A model generated the notes under the pieces. That model searched no databases. It was not told the DNA's origin and saw only the letters and a list, made by a program, of their open reading frames with translations. A program made the position numbers and the translations under genes. Positions 24,851 through 34,975 of a DNA stretch of 64,000 bases are shown here, in pieces. The stretch comes from Pseudanabaena sp. PCC 6802 (GTDB taxonomy: Bacteria; Cyanobacteriota; Cyanobacteriia; Pseudanabaenales; Pseudanabaenaceae), in NCBI RefSeq assembly GCF_000332175.1, contig NZ_KB235914.1, positions 3,902,868-3,966,867 of the forward strand. The letters run 5' to 3'. Position 1 is the stretch's first letter. Each line of letters begins with the position of its first letter.

Positions 24851-25246
24851 TTATTTTGCGACGCATCGATCGAGTACCTTTTTGCCGTTAGCCTCGAGAG
24901 AAGTTAGTTTGTCTTTGGTATAAAGAGTAGTTTTGCCATCGCTGTATTTTGTGCCGGAGCCTGCCTTGGCAGAAGCTAGAGTCAGTTGTTTTTTATCCCA
25001 TTCGAACTTTGCGCCTTTGTCAGAGTACTCTACTTTCAAAGTCTTTTTGTCAGCACACGTATATTCAACCGTTTTAACGGTAGATGCAGCGGGTTTAGCA
25101 GTAGGCGCAGGTTTGGTTTCAGCTACTTTGGGGGTGGTAGCGGGCTTGGTTTGAGTTGCGGTATTAGCAACTGCAATACCTGCGGAAAGAGAACCCAACG
25201 CGATAGTAGCAGCGATTATAGAATTACGAATTGAATTTGATTTCAT
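24851..25246 (-). CDS. Exported MliC-like (lysozyme inhibitor-type) protein
   Basis: A 131-aa secreted protein. A signal peptide (about 1-27) is followed by a low-complexity Ala/Lys/Pro/Thr linker and a C-terminal domain that fits the MliC family: VEYTCADKKTLKVEYSDKGA, then SGTKYSDGKTTLYTKD and a last Cys in LDRCVAK. In proteobacteria MliC inhibits C-type lysozyme through the SGxxY loop; here SGTKY is present. The role in a cyanobacterium is unclear. ATG 25246 (MKSNSIRN) is preferred over an upstream in-frame start at 25273 because it begins at the signal peptide. Confidence 0.75.
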   Translation of the reverse strand: MKSNSIRNSIIAATIALGSLSAGIAVANTATQTKPATTPKVAETKPAPTAKPAASTVKTVEYTCADKKTLKVEYSDKGAKFEWDKKQLTLASAKAGSGTKYSDGKTTLYTKDKLTSLEANGKKVLDRCVAK

Positions 25247-25280
25247 GGTTAATATTCTTCTGAAGCTAGACACTTTTAGT

Positions 25281-25375
25281 TGTAGACAGATTTGTTAGTC
25301 CAGGGGGCGGGGCTGTGCCCTCACGCAGGGGGACACCCCTGCACCCCGTCCTAAGCCTGTTAGCTATAGCTATAT
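25281..25375. repeat. Dispersed palindromic repeat, family B (copy 1)
   Basis: TGTAGACAGATTTGTTAGTC, a G/C-rich middle (ccctcacgcagggggacac) and ccccgtcctaagcctgttag. Better-preserved copies are at 42025 and 52257. It lies between the MliC-like gene and rppB. Confidence 0.75.
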
Positions 25376-25430
25376 CAACTTAGAAGATAAAGGTGAGGAA
25401 TTGGTGAGGTTTGAGATCGCGCGTACCGAA

Positions 25431-26672
25431 TTAAATTAGCTTATGCTTTGCAACCGGCAGTCTGACTGTAAAGGTAGATCCTTTGTTTAGGTGGCTGGTG
25501 ACGCTAATTAGCCCGTTGTGATGGTTGGCGATCGCTCTGGCAATTGCTAACCCGAGACCAGAACCGCCAGAATGATAAGAACGGGCGCTATCAGCTTGCC
25601 AAAAGCGATCGAATATTTTGTTAATGTCCGCTGGGGCAATGCCAATGCCAGTATCCTCAATTGAGACCTGGATGTATTTGCGATAAAAAACCGTGTTAAT
25701 ACCTATCTGACCGCCGTTAGGCGTGTATTGAATGGCATTTTCTAACAAATTGCGAAATAGACGAGACAGTTGGGGGGCATCACCAGCAACGGTTAAACCA
25801 GCCATCAGATTTTGGTTTAACTGAAGTGCTTTATCGTCTAACTGTGGCCGCAACTGTTGGATCAGTTCTTCCAAGATGCTGTTGAGTTGATGTACCTGAG
25901 TTTGCAGTTTAGAGCGATCGACCCTGGCAAGCAGGAGCAGATCGGAGGTGAGCTGGGTAATCTGATTAGCAGCACTGATAATTGCCTCAAACTTTTGCCG
26001 ATCGCTAGAGCGCATTCCTGCTGGGTACTTGAGCGCAACAGCAGCATTATTTTTGATGGCGGTAAGGGGACTGCGCAACTCGTGGGAGGCATCAGAGGTG
26101 AATTGCTGCAGTTGCGCGAAGCTGCGCTCGATCGGTTGCATTGCTTGACTGGTAAGCCAAATCCCACCTATACCGCTGAGGAAGATCGCAACAAAAATAC
26201 CGCTGCCAAGCCCCCAATTTAATTGATCGATGGTTTTGTCTATGGCTTGTAAGGACTGACTAGCTCGCGCAAAACCGATGCGATGCCCGTCGTTGCTTGT
26301 AATTGGTAGGGTAACGCTTTGAATGTGTCCCTGGATAGAAGAACTCTTACCTTTACGGTCGAGTGCAACTGGTACAGTAGGAAAGGTCATGCCAAGGGTA
26401 ACGATGAGTTTTCCATGCGAGTCAAACCATTGCAACGAGCGATCGCGATTTTTGAGATCCTTGTCAGAAAAATCGCTATCTACTTTAAGTTTGCCATCTT
26501 CATACTGTAGTTCTCTAGTTGCAGCATCGGCTATGGTGGTGAGATCTTCGGTGAGTTGGTCGATCCGGTTGTGCTCGAACACAATTCTGACTGACAGGGC
26601 GAATACGCTCAGAATTGTCCCGAGAACTAGTAAATACATGAATAAAAGACGATAGCGAATAGCTCTAAACAT
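25431..26672 (-). CDS. rppB: Sensor histidine kinase, RppB-like
   Basis: A 413-aa membrane kinase. TM1 is at about 9-32, a periplasmic domain at 33-150, TM2 at about 153-175. The phosphoacceptor H197 lies in SDASHELRSPLTAI, the N-box in RNLLENAIQYTPNG, and the ATP lid around SGLGLAIA. No HAMP domain is evident. It follows the regulator gene by 31 nt, as in the cyanobacterial rppA-rppB pair, which responds to redox or metal (nickel) signals in Synechocystis. The symbol rests on family resemblance and order. Confidence 0.75.
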   Translation of the reverse strand: MFRAIRYRLLFMYLLVLGTILSVFALSVRIVFEHNRIDQLTEDLTTIADAATRELQYEDGKLKVDSDFSDKDLKNRDRSLQWFDSHGKLIVTLGMTFPTVPVALDRKGKSSSIQGHIQSVTLPITSNDGHRIGFARASQSLQAIDKTIDQLNWGLGSGIFVAIFLSGIGGIWLTSQAMQPIERSFAQLQQFTSDASHELRSPLTAIKNNAAVALKYPAGMRSSDRQKFEAIISAANQITQLTSDLLLLARVDRSKLQTQVHQLNSILEELIQQLRPQLDDKALQLNQNLMAGLTVAGDAPQLSRLFRNLLENAIQYTPNGGQIGINTVFYRKYIQVSIEDTGIGIAPADINKIFDRFWQADSARSYHSGGSGLGLAIARAIANHHNGLISVTSHLNKGSTFTVRLPVAKHKLI

Positions 26673-26703
26673 AGTCGATATAGCCGCTAGAGGGAGCTAG
26701 TTA

Positions 26704-27396
26704 TTAGTTGGGAGGTGCAGGGGCGGGCGATCGCAGGCGATACCCCATACCATGGACTGTCTCAATTATGTCCTCTGAGGCTCCGACTGCCTTGAGCTTT
26801 TGCCGCAGTCCTTTGATGTGCGTTTTCACTGCGTCTTCCCCCGGACAGCGATCGAAGCTCCACAGTTTATCGATGAGCGCGCTGCGACTAAAAATCCGGG
26901 TAGGATGTCTCAAAAATAGCTCCATCAACATATACTCTTTAGGGGTCAGATTTAGGGGAGTCTCCTTATACATGACCTTACAAGCAACGAGATCGAGCTG
27001 CAAATCTTCGCGTGCCAAACTGATGAGGTTGGCGCGATCGCCTCGTCGCGAAAAAGCCCTCACCCTAGCTTCTATTTCTTCCAATTCAAAGGGCTTGACG
27101 AGATAATCATCCGCTCCCGCATCCAGACCGATTACTTTATCTGCAGTCGTATCTCGGGCGGTTAGCATCAAAATAAAAGCGGAGAAGCCATCGGCACGCA
27201 AGCGCTTGCATAAGGTAATCCCATCCAAACGCGGGAGCATGATGTCTAGTAAAATCAGGTCGTAGTCAGTGGCTTGAGCGCATTCCCATCCCTGCTCGCC
27301 ATCTCTGGCAATGTCCACCAAATGATGTTGGTGTTCGAGATCCTCGGCAAGGGGTTGAGCTATGCGATCGTCGTCTTCAACCAGTAAAATTCTCAT
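26704..27396 (-). CDS. rppA: OmpR-family response regulator, RppA-like
   Basis: A 230-aa regulator: receiver domain with acidic E7/D8/D9, phosphoacceptor D51 (LLDIMLP) and K in VKPF, followed by a winged-helix DNA-binding domain (about 130-225, LTPKEYMLMELFLRHPTRIF and the end HGMGYRLR). The N-terminus closely resembles RppA/NrsR. It is 7 nt downstream of livF and 31 nt upstream of its kinase, so all could share one transcript with hom. Confidence 0.8.
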   Translation of the reverse strand: MRILLVEDDDRIAQPLAEDLEHQHHLVDIARDGEQGWECAQATDYDLILLDIMLPRLDGITLCKRLRADGFSAFILMLTARDTTADKVIGLDAGADDYLVKPFELEEIEARVRAFSRRGDRANLISLAREDLQLDLVACKVMYKETPLNLTPKEYMLMELFLRHPTRIFSRSALIDKLWSFDRCPGEDAVKTHIKGLRQKLKAVGASEDIIETVHGMGYRLRSPAPAPPN

Positions 27397-27403
27397 TAAC
27401 AGC

Positions 27404-28135
27404 TCAACCCAAATATGCCTTTTTCACACCCTCATCTTCTAACAATGCCGATGCCTGACCCGACAGCGTAATTTGTCCCGCTTCTAAAACATAACCGCGA
27501 TCGGCTACTTGCAATGCCAGATTAGCATTTTGTTCGACTAACAAAATCGTCACGCCTTGGGCGTGCAGGTCGCGAATCACGCCAAAAATTTCGCGGACGA
27601 CCTGGGGTGCTAAACCCAAACTCGGTTCGTCTAAAAGCAATAGTTTAGGGCGACTCATGAGGGCGCGCGCGATCGCTAACATCTGTTGTTCGCCGCCGCT
27701 CAACGTCCCTGCTAATTGATGCTTGCGTTCTTGCAGTCGGGGAAATACCCGAAACTGACGTTCGATGTCCTCCTGCACGCCCTTGGCATCGGAGCGCGTA
27801 TAGGCTCCCAACTCTAAATTGGTCAGAACCGACTGACGTGCCAATACCCTGCGACCCTCCGGACTTTGAGCGATGCCCATCTTGACAATCTGGTCGGGGC
27901 GCGATCGCCGAATATTTTTACCGCGATATTGCATCTGCCCGCTGCGAATATCCACCAGTCGCGAAATTGCTCGTAGTGTCGTAGTTTTGCCCGCACCATT
28001 GGCACCAATGAGCGTAACGATTTCGCCTGGATAGACGACGAGATCTAGATCGCGTAGAGCCTGAATGCCACCATAATTAACGTTTAAGCTGCTAATTGCC
28101 AGAAGAGGTTGCGATTCGTTCATAGAGAGGCTCAC
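27404..28135 (-). CDS. livF: Branched-chain/neutral amino acid ABC transporter ATPase LivF
   Basis: A 243-aa ABC ATPase. Walker A GANGAGKTT (about 39-47), signature LSGGEQQMLAIARAL (about 150-164), Walker B LLLLDEPSLGLAP and the H-loop replaced by the LVEQNA form typical of LivF. It drives uptake of hydrophobic/neutral amino acids with LivGHMJK partners, none of which are nearby. The GTG start at 28135 overlaps the TGA of hom (GTGA), suggesting translational coupling; an in-frame ATG four codons later is an alternative. The C-terminus ends with the usual KKAYLG. Confidence 0.88.
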   Translation of the reverse strand: MSLSMNESQPLLAISSLNVNYGGIQALRDLDLVVYPGEIVTLIGANGAGKTTTLRAISRLVDIRSGQMQYRGKNIRRSRPDQIVKMGIAQSPEGRRVLARQSVLTNLELGAYTRSDAKGVQEDIERQFRVFPRLQERKHQLAGTLSGGEQQMLAIARALMSRPKLLLLDEPSLGLAPQVVREIFGVIRDLHAQGVTILLVEQNANLALQVADRGYVLEAGQITLSGQASALLEDEGVKKAYLG

Positions 28136-29424
28136 AGAATCCTCAGCACGGTAGCAATGCTCTCGATCGCATCGAGGTTTTTAATATCGGCGATCGCGGT
28201 CTGAAAATTACGCTCGACCACTTGCTTAGTTACCACCACAACTTCAGCAAATTCGCCGTGGCTATTTTTCTGGATGATACTTTCGAGGTTGACGAGGTGC
28301 TTGCCAAAACGCATGCCGATCTCGCCAATTACACCAGGGCGATCGCGGGCAATTAAACGCACGTAAAACTGAGTTTTATTACTATCAACTGAATGTACCT
28401 TGGCATAGTGCTGGTGCGAACAACCCATCAACTGATTGATCTTGCCAGTGCCTGACTTGAGTGCGGCGACAACGTTAATTATGTCAGCTACAACCGCGCT
28501 TGCTGTCGCTCCCGATCCAGCACCTGGCCCGGAAAATACCACTTCGCCTATTGGATCGCCCGCTACTGTAACTGCATTGGTAACGCCATTAATACTGGCT
28601 AGAGGATGGGTAATGGGAATCAGGGTAGGATGAACGCGGATATCTAAGCCGGACTCACCATCAACAACTGCATGTCTGGCAATGCCTAATAACTTGATCG
28701 CAAAGCCCAACTCGGTTGCCCAGTGAATATCAATACTGGTAACGTTGCGAATCCCTTCGCGATAGATTTCGTCGAGCTTGATGCGATCGCCAAAAGCCAG
28801 ACTAGCCAGAATCGCAATTTTGTCAGCAGCGTCGTACCCGTCTACATCAGCGGTGGGATCGGCTTCGGCATAACCCAGGGCTTGAGCGTTTGCCAAAATG
28901 TCCTCAAAGGCTCCACCTTCCTGGTGCATGCGGCTGAGGATGTAGTTAGTCGTGCCGTTGATAATGCCCGTCACGGCAGCGATGCGATTGGCTCCCAGCG
29001 CTTGCTTTAAAGCCTGAATAATCGGAATCCCACCCCCTACGGATGCCTCCAGCATCACGTATACGCCATTGGCCTTAGCCGCCGTAAAAATCTCGGCTCC
29101 ATAGCGAGCCAGCACGGCTTTATTTGCCGTCACGACATGCTTGCCATTGGCGATCGCCTGTAAAATTAGGCTCCGCGCTGGTTCCAGTCCCCCAATTAGC
29201 TCTACGATAATTTCGATATCTGGATCGTTAACAATCGACTCTAAGTTATTGGTGTAATAGCTCGCAGGTAGGTCAACGTCGCGTTTAGTAGAAAGCGATC
29301 GCACGCCCACGCTTTTAATTTCTATTTCGCGCAGAACTGGGTGGCGACCCTCAGGATCGAGCAAAATCTTCGCCACGCCCGTACCAACAGTTCCCAGTCC
29401 TAAAATGCCAATCTTGCAACTCAC
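28132..29424 (-). CDS. hom: Homoserine dehydrogenase
   Basis: Reduces aspartate semialdehyde to homoserine, the branch point to threonine and methionine. The 430-aa protein has the NAD(P)-binding GLGTVGTGVAKIL (8-20), the catalytic domain with KANGVYVMLEASVGGGIPII and TGIINGTTNYILS, and a C-terminal ACT domain (about 355-428, KTQFYVRLIARDRPGVIGEI) for threonine feedback. The length is normal. It is the first gene of a compact minus-strand run hom-livF-rppA-rppB; the overlap with livF is 4 nt. Confidence 0.95.
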   Translation of the reverse strand: MSCKIGILGLGTVGTGVAKILLDPEGRHPVLREIEIKSVGVRSLSTKRDVDLPASYYTNNLESIVNDPDIEIIVELIGGLEPARSLILQAIANGKHVVTANKAVLARYGAEIFTAAKANGVYVMLEASVGGGIPIIQALKQALGANRIAAVTGIINGTTNYILSRMHQEGGAFEDILANAQALGYAEADPTADVDGYDAADKIAILASLAFGDRIKLDEIYREGIRNVTSIDIHWATELGFAIKLLGIARHAVVDGESGLDIRVHPTLIPITHPLASINGVTNAVTVAGDPIGEVVFSGPGAGSGATASAVVADIINVVAALKSGTGKINQLMGCSHQHYAKVHSVDSNKTQFYVRLIARDRPGVIGEIGMRFGKHLVNLESIIQKNSHGEFAEVVVVTKQVVERNFQTAIADIKNLDAIESIATVLRIL

Positions 29425-29585
29425 GATTTTACAGCTATAGCGGTGATGGATTCGGTTAGTGGAGCAAGCAGGGTTCTACCCTTATACGCCCGTTCTAAAC
29501 CTTATGGTCAGAGCTATACCAGCGATCGACCATCAGCTATCAGCATACACTGAGTGGAGCGATCGACGCGGCGTAGAACTTATGT

Positions 29586-29610
29586 AAAAGGGTGGCTATT
29601 TCTGCCACCC
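29586..29610 (-). terminator. Intrinsic terminator of petH
   Basis: On the minus strand GGGTGGC pairs with GCCACCC across AGAAATA and is followed by TTTT. It lies 35-59 nt after the petH stop codon. Confidence 0.75.
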
Positions 29611-29644
29611 TAAATAAAAACTACTTCATTGAGTCGAGTTGGGA

Positions 29645-30595
<951 letters not shown>

Positions 30596-30986
30596 TTAAA
30601 GAGTCTACATCTTAGAGCTGCCAGGCCTTGAAATTGCTAGGTTGTGATGCCAAAGCTTTGATTTGAGGGAAACCTCAAACATTAATCTTACGCTGAAAAC
30701 GGCTCAATCGCTTTCCTAATAACTAAGCTAAAACTGCTTTGAGAAATGTTTACAAAAATACTAAAGTTTTAATTTTAAATATTGGGCAGCCCTATAATCT
30801 ACTCCTATAGCGTAATTGTCTGAAAGTAAAAATCCGACCCAACTAATCGTTGGAATGTCAAGATACTATTGCTACAATATGAAAAACTTAAGGGTCGATC
30901 TTTGGTCATCCCTACAAAGTTATAGTTTTTTAGTTAAGCTTGCCAAACCGTGGGCTAGTGCCGCACTTTAGAGCGCTAAGGTAGTC

Positions 30987-31015
30987 GGTTTTGCTATACG
31001 AGGTATGGCAAAACC
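30987..31015 (+). promoter_or_regulatory. Hairpin in the ilvB upstream region
   Basis: GGTTTTGCTATAC and GTATGGCAAAACC form a 13-bp stem with one mismatch around a 3-nt loop, 87 nt before the ilvB start. No T-run follows, so it is more likely an operator or a leader structure than a terminator. Confidence 0.4.
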
Positions 31016-31091
31016 TGATTGAGTTTTGGCAGTAGCACGTCAGTGACACATCATTGAGATCGCCGTAATCCATTCAAGATCGCACATTTTT

Positions 31092-31097
31092 AGGAGG
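31092..31097 (+). promoter_or_regulatory. Ribosome binding site that fixes the TTG start of ilvB
   Basis: AGGAGG, a full Shine-Dalgarno match, stands 5 nt before TTG 31103. No ATG or GTG in frame lies nearby upstream, and the family N-terminus begins at this point. Confidence 0.7.
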
Positions 31098-31102
31098 CTG
31101 CT

Positions 31103-32848
31103 TTGCGTACATCTGGTGCCTTTGCGCTGATTGACAGTATCAGAAGACAGGGTGTCAAACACCTATTTGGCTATCCTGGTGGGGCAATCCTACCTGTCTA
31201 TGATGAAATTTATAAGGCAGAAGCTAGAGGGGAAATAAGCCATATTCTGGTACGCCACGAGCAGGCAGCCGCCCATGCCGCCGATGCCTATGCGCGCGCT
31301 ACGGGTCAGGTGGGTGTATGTATTGCCACATCTGGACCTGGAGCTACTAACCTCGTAACAGGCATTGCCACTGCCCAAATGGACTCCGTACCTTTAGTAA
31401 TTGTGACGGGGCAGGTACCATCCTATGCCATTGGTACCGATGCCTTCCAAGAGACAGACATTTTTGGGATTACGCTACCCCTGGTCAAGCATTCATATGT
31501 GGTGCGTCAGCCTGAAGATATTGCCCGCGTGGTAGCAGAAGCATTTCACATTGCTATTACAGGGCGACCGGGGCCAGTTCTAATCGATATTCCCAAGGAT
31601 ATCGGGCAAAAGGAGTTTGAGTACGAGCCTGAAAAAGTAGAGTTGCAGTTGCGCGGCTATCAATCCAAAATTAACGGAGATCTCGATCGCGAACAAATTG
31701 ATGCGGCTGTTAGCTTAATTCGTACGGCTATGCGACCGCTGTTGTACGTTGGCGGTGGAGCGATCGTCTCTAATGCCCATGCTGAGGTTAAGCAACTAGC
31801 GGAGCGCTTTGCTGTGCCTGTAACTACTACGCTGATGGGTAAGGGTGCGTTTGACGAAAATCATCCCCTTTCCGTGGGCATGTTGGGGATGCACGGTACT
31901 GCCTATGCTAACTTCGCCGTACAGGGATGTGACTTACTAATTGCTGTAGGTGCCAGATTCGACGATCGCGTGACGGGCAGGCTAGACAAATTTGCCCCAG
32001 AAGCCAAAGTAATTCACATTGACATCGACCCGGCGGAAGTAGGCAAAAACCGCAAGCCAGACATACCGATCGTGGGCGATGTGAAGGTAGTGCTGGCAGC
32101 TTTGTTGGCGGCAACTACCTATGAGGAAGCAACTCGCACAAAGGCATGGTTAGAGCAAATTGCGGAATGGAAGGTCGATTATCCTCTGGAAATTCCCCAC
32201 TACCCGAATGCACTCTCGCCTCAGGAAGTAATCGCCGAGTTTGGCAAGCAAGCCCCTGATGCTTACTACACCACTGATGTGGGTCAGCATCAGATGTGGG
32301 CGGCGCAGTTCCTCAGAAGCGGCCCCAGACGCTGGATCTCCAGTGCTGGTTTGGGCACGATGGGCTACGGTATGCCTGCTGCTATGGGTGTAAAAGTGGC
32401 ATTGCCGGAGCATGAGGTGATCTGTATTAGCGGGGACGCTAGTTTCCAAATGAACTTGCAGGAGTTGGCAACTCTGGCGCAATACGGCATCAACGTGAAA
32501 ACAGTAATTATCAATAACGGCTGGCAAGGCATGGTGCGCCAATGGCAGGAAAGCTTCTACAGCGAGCGTTATTCCAACTCCAACATGGAAGCGGGCATGC
32601 CCGACTTTAAAAAGCTAGCCGAAGCTTTTGGGGTGAAGGGCTTATTAGTCACCCATGAAGATGACCTCTCCGCCATCGTGGCAGAAATCCTGGCGCATGA
32701 TGGCCCCATCGTAGCTGATTTTCGCGTGAAGCGGGATGAGAACTGCTATCCGATGGTGCCGCCCGGAGCGAGCAACTCGGAGATGGTGGGCTTACCGGAA
32801 CCAAAGAGGTTGCAACAAAAGTTAGAACGCGCTAAGGAACTGGTTTAA
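31103..32848 (+). CDS. ilvB: Acetolactate synthase large subunit
   Basis: Thiamine-diphosphate enzyme that condenses pyruvate units in valine/leucine/isoleucine synthesis. The 581-aa protein starts at a TTG supported by a strong ribosome binding site and shows [16 protein letters not shown], the catalytic Glu in [19 protein letters not shown], the FAD-binding region, and the ThDP motif [15 protein letters not shown] through [12 protein letters not shown]. The length is typical of cyanobacterial IlvB. The regulatory subunit gene ilvN is not adjacent. A strong terminator follows 34 nt after the stop. Confidence 0.96.
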   Translation: MRTSGAFALIDSIRRQGVKHLFGYPGGAILPVYDEIYKAEARGEISHILVRHEQAAAHAADAYARATGQVGVCIATSGPGATNLVTGIATAQMDSVPLVIVTGQVPSYAIGTDAFQETDIFGITLPLVKHSYVVRQPEDIARVVAEAFHIAITGRPGPVLIDIPKDIGQKEFEYEPEKVELQLRGYQSKINGDLDREQIDAAVSLIRTAMRPLLYVGGGAIVSNAHAEVKQLAERFAVPVTTTLMGKGAFDENHPLSVGMLGMHGTAYANFAVQGCDLLIAVGARFDDRVTGRLDKFAPEAKVIHIDIDPAEVGKNRKPDIPIVGDVKVVLAALLAATTYEEATRTKAWLEQIAEWKVDYPLEIPHYPNALSPQEVIAEFGKQAPDAYYTTDVGQHQMWAAQFLRSGPRRWISSAGLGTMGYGMPAAMGVKVALPEHEVICISGDASFQMNLQELATLAQYGINVKTVIINNGWQGMVRQWQESFYSERYSNSNMEAGMPDFKKLAEAFGVKGLLVTHEDDLSAIVAEILAHDGPIVADFRVKRDENCYPMVPPGASNSEMVGLPEPKRLQQKLERAKELV

Positions 32849-32878
32849 CGGAAATTGCGACTATACCCAAGCGATCGC

Positions 32879-32909
32879 AAAAGCCCTCCCGAACTTTAGG
32901 AGGGCTTTA
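32879..32909 (+). terminator. Intrinsic terminator of ilvB
   Basis: GCCCTCC (32883-32889) pairs with GGAGGGC (32899-32905), flanked by AAA on the left and TTT on the right. It could work in both directions but fits ilvB best. Confidence 0.75.
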
Positions 32910-32969
32910 AGCAGTAATTTCTTGGCAAGATGTCCGAGACCAAGCTCTCTCACGAGCGAAAGCAGATCG

Positions 32970-33146
32970 ATGAGTTTGCCAATAGTCTTTCGGGCTGAGG
33001 CTCAGGCTGAATTTGACGACGCGTTTGATTGGTACGAGCAACAGCAATCAGGGCTTGGGGTTGACTTTCTCATGTGTGTTACCGAAGTGCTGGAGCGCAT
33101 TAAGTTATTACGATCGATTCACCAAATTTTAGGTGCGTTGCTATGA
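32970..33146 (+). pseudogene. Truncated ParE/RelE-type toxin
   Basis: The 58-residue frame begins MSLPIVFRAEAQAEFDDAFD and WYEQQQSGLGVDFL, a clear RelE/ParE N-terminal half, and reaches the family's IHQI motif before stopping. The usual second half (arginine-containing strands such as RRALVRRFPY) is missing. At the break lies a small palindrome, GTGCGTTGCT...AGCAACACAC (33133-33155), of a kind common between cyanobacterial genes, which probably replaced the 3' end. A 22-codon frame just upstream (ATG 32930 to TGA 32998) overlaps the start and may be a decayed antitoxin end. Confidence 0.6.
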
Positions 33147-33180
33147 AGCAACACACCCTACGGCGGACTGGAGAATCAAA

Positions 33181-33951
33181 CTAACGGAATCTACCCGGTC
33201 TAAATTGTCTGCCGATCGGTACGCCATTTTGCAGTCCCGTACCAGTACCGCCATCGGATGGATCTAGGAAAGGCTTGAGATAAATGCCATCGCCACTAAA
33301 ACTAGAGCGGCTGGGCGTACGTGCTGGAGTATTATTATTCGTATTTCTTTGCGGTCTGCCGCCTAGCAAGCCACCTAAATCTATGCCAAGGATGTTGTTG
33401 CGCTCGCCTTCGACGAAAGTAGCAACGGGGGCAGTAGTCTGACCGCTATCTGCAACTGTTAAGTTACTAAATACGCGATCGCGTGTAGTAACGGGATCTT
33501 GCCCGACTGGCACCGTGAGAATAATCCGGCAAACGGGATTCTTTTCAGTGGTAGCGCAGATGATATTGTAGCCATTTTCAATCCCGGTACGCATTTCTAA
33601 CAGACCATCGGGGCGATAGGACTCTAGACGGCGGCTAATCTCGTAGCAGCGGCGATCCGATGCCCAGCCGCCGCCCATCGCCGATGGGGTAGCCCAGGGG
33701 AATACCTTACCTGGTTGGCTTTTAGGTTGGTATACCACCGTATATTGACCGCTTTGTAATTGGCAGGAAAAACGCGTTCCGGTGAGGACATTAGGCTGTT
33801 CCGACGATTCAATAGGTACAGGGGCATCGCTTTGAGCGCGCACAGGCAAACCTACAGGCACGGTGACTGCTGCGATCGCCCCTATAGCCAGAGCTAATTT
33901 CCCTGAGCGCTTATTTTTGATAGTAAAGTGTGAGGTAAAGAGCTGCTGCAT
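33181..33951 (-). CDS. COP23 domain protein (circadian oscillating protein type)
   Basis: A 256-aa exported protein. A signal peptide (about 15-40, ALAIGAIAAVTVPVGLPVRA) precedes a COP23 domain (about 58-165) marked by FSCQLQSGQYTVVYQPK, the WASDRRCYEISRRLESYRP motif and IICATTEKNPVCRIILTVP; four Cys could form disulfides. A Gly/Asn/Arg-rich disordered tail follows. COP23 was described as a membrane-associated protein with circadian abundance in Cyanothece; its molecular role is unknown. Single gene. Confidence 0.85.
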   Translation of the reverse strand: MQQLFTSHFTIKNKRSGKLALAIGAIAAVTVPVGLPVRAQSDAPVPIESSEQPNVLTGTRFSCQLQSGQYTVVYQPKSQPGKVFPWATPSAMGGGWASDRRCYEISRRLESYRPDGLLEMRTGIENGYNIICATTEKNPVCRIILTVPVGQDPVTTRDRVFSNLTVADSGQTTAPVATFVEGERNNILGIDLGGLLGGRPQRNTNNNTPARTPSRSSFSGDGIYLKPFLDPSDGGTGTGLQNGVPIGRQFRPGRFR

Positions 33952-34076
33952 AGCCGCATGTCCCCCTTAGGGCAAAACTAAGATTACGTTTAGATATGAC
34001 GCAGAAAATCTCTAAATGGTGCTGCACCTTTATGACAATTTTCGTGCCATTTTTTTGCTGAATTCTATATCAAAAT

Positions 34077-34901
34077 CTACGCTAAGTTTTGACTAATATC
34101 ATCCAACTCTGGTTCAACGGGCAGTGGATTGCGAAGAGCCACATTATTATGTAGCTTACCGATGCCCTCAATTTCTATATAAATGCTGTCACCTGCCGAT
34201 AGCGGCCCAACCCCTTCGGGAGTACCCGTAAGAATAATATCGCCTGGGTAAAGAGTCATGATCTGACTGATATAGGCAACGAGGAATTCGGGTGTAAACA
34301 CCATTCCATCGACCGTTTGCGACTGTAGTGCTTTCTTATTACCCTGCAAAAAGGTTTGCAAGAGTGCCGTAGGACTAATATCGCGCACTACCCAGGGACC
34401 GAGCGGACAGAAAGTATCGAAGCCTTTAGCTCTTGTCCATTGACTATCGCGGCGCTGTAAATCCCTTGCCGTAACATCATTGGCAATGGTATAACCCCAG
34501 ATCGCGCATAATGCTTGCTTGGGCAGGCAATTAGTGCAAGTATTTCCAATTACAAGTGCCAGCTCCCCCTCATACTCTACTTGTTCGGACTGGGGTGGTA
34601 AAAGGATCGTGCCATCCGGTGGCAAGATCGCACTGGTAGGCTTGAAAAAGAGTAGAGGTTCCTCAGGTACGACCCCACCCATTTCTGCGGCATGGGCAGC
34701 GTAGTTTCTCCCCACCGCAATAATTTTGCTCGGCTCGCAGGGAGCCAGCAACTGGTAGGTATCTGGTGCAAGTAGCTTACTGGTAGGGCTACCCCCAACC
34801 CAAGGCGCAGCCGTATATAACTGCACGGACTGATTCAATTCTAGTAAGCCGTAATGAACTTGCCCTTGAGCAGTTTTTACCCGAACAAAGCGATCGGCCA
34901 T
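34077..34901 (-). CDS. Fumarylacetoacetate hydrolase family protein
   Basis: A 274-aa enzyme of the FAH superfamily, which cleaves C-C bonds or decarboxylates/hydrates beta-keto acids in a metal-dependent way. Landmarks: KIIAVGRNYAAHAAEMGG (about 59-76), EEPLLFFKPTSAILPP, metal ligands in EYEGELALVIG (about 109-119), YTIANDVTARDLQRRDSQWT, and GDIILTGTPEGVGPL. The substrate is not predictable; oxaloacetate decarboxylase or acylpyruvase activity is common in this size class. It lies 74 nt downstream of trpE on the same strand. Confidence 0.9.
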   Translation of the reverse strand: MADRFVRVKTAQGQVHYGLLELNQSVQLYTAAPWVGGSPTSKLLAPDTYQLLAPCEPSKIIAVGRNYAAHAAEMGGVVPEEPLLFFKPTSAILPPDGTILLPPQSEQVEYEGELALVIGNTCTNCLPKQALCAIWGYTIANDVTARDLQRRDSQWTRAKGFDTFCPLGPWVVRDISPTALLQTFLQGNKKALQSQTVDGMVFTPEFLVAYISQIMTLYPGDIILTGTPEGVGPLSAGDSIYIEIEGIGKLHNNVALRNPLPVEPELDDISQNLA

Positions 34902-34975
34902 AGCATCCTAAGATGATGATTGTTAAGGCTGTTTAGCATGGTACATTTTAGCGAATTACCGCCGCGCGATCGCGT

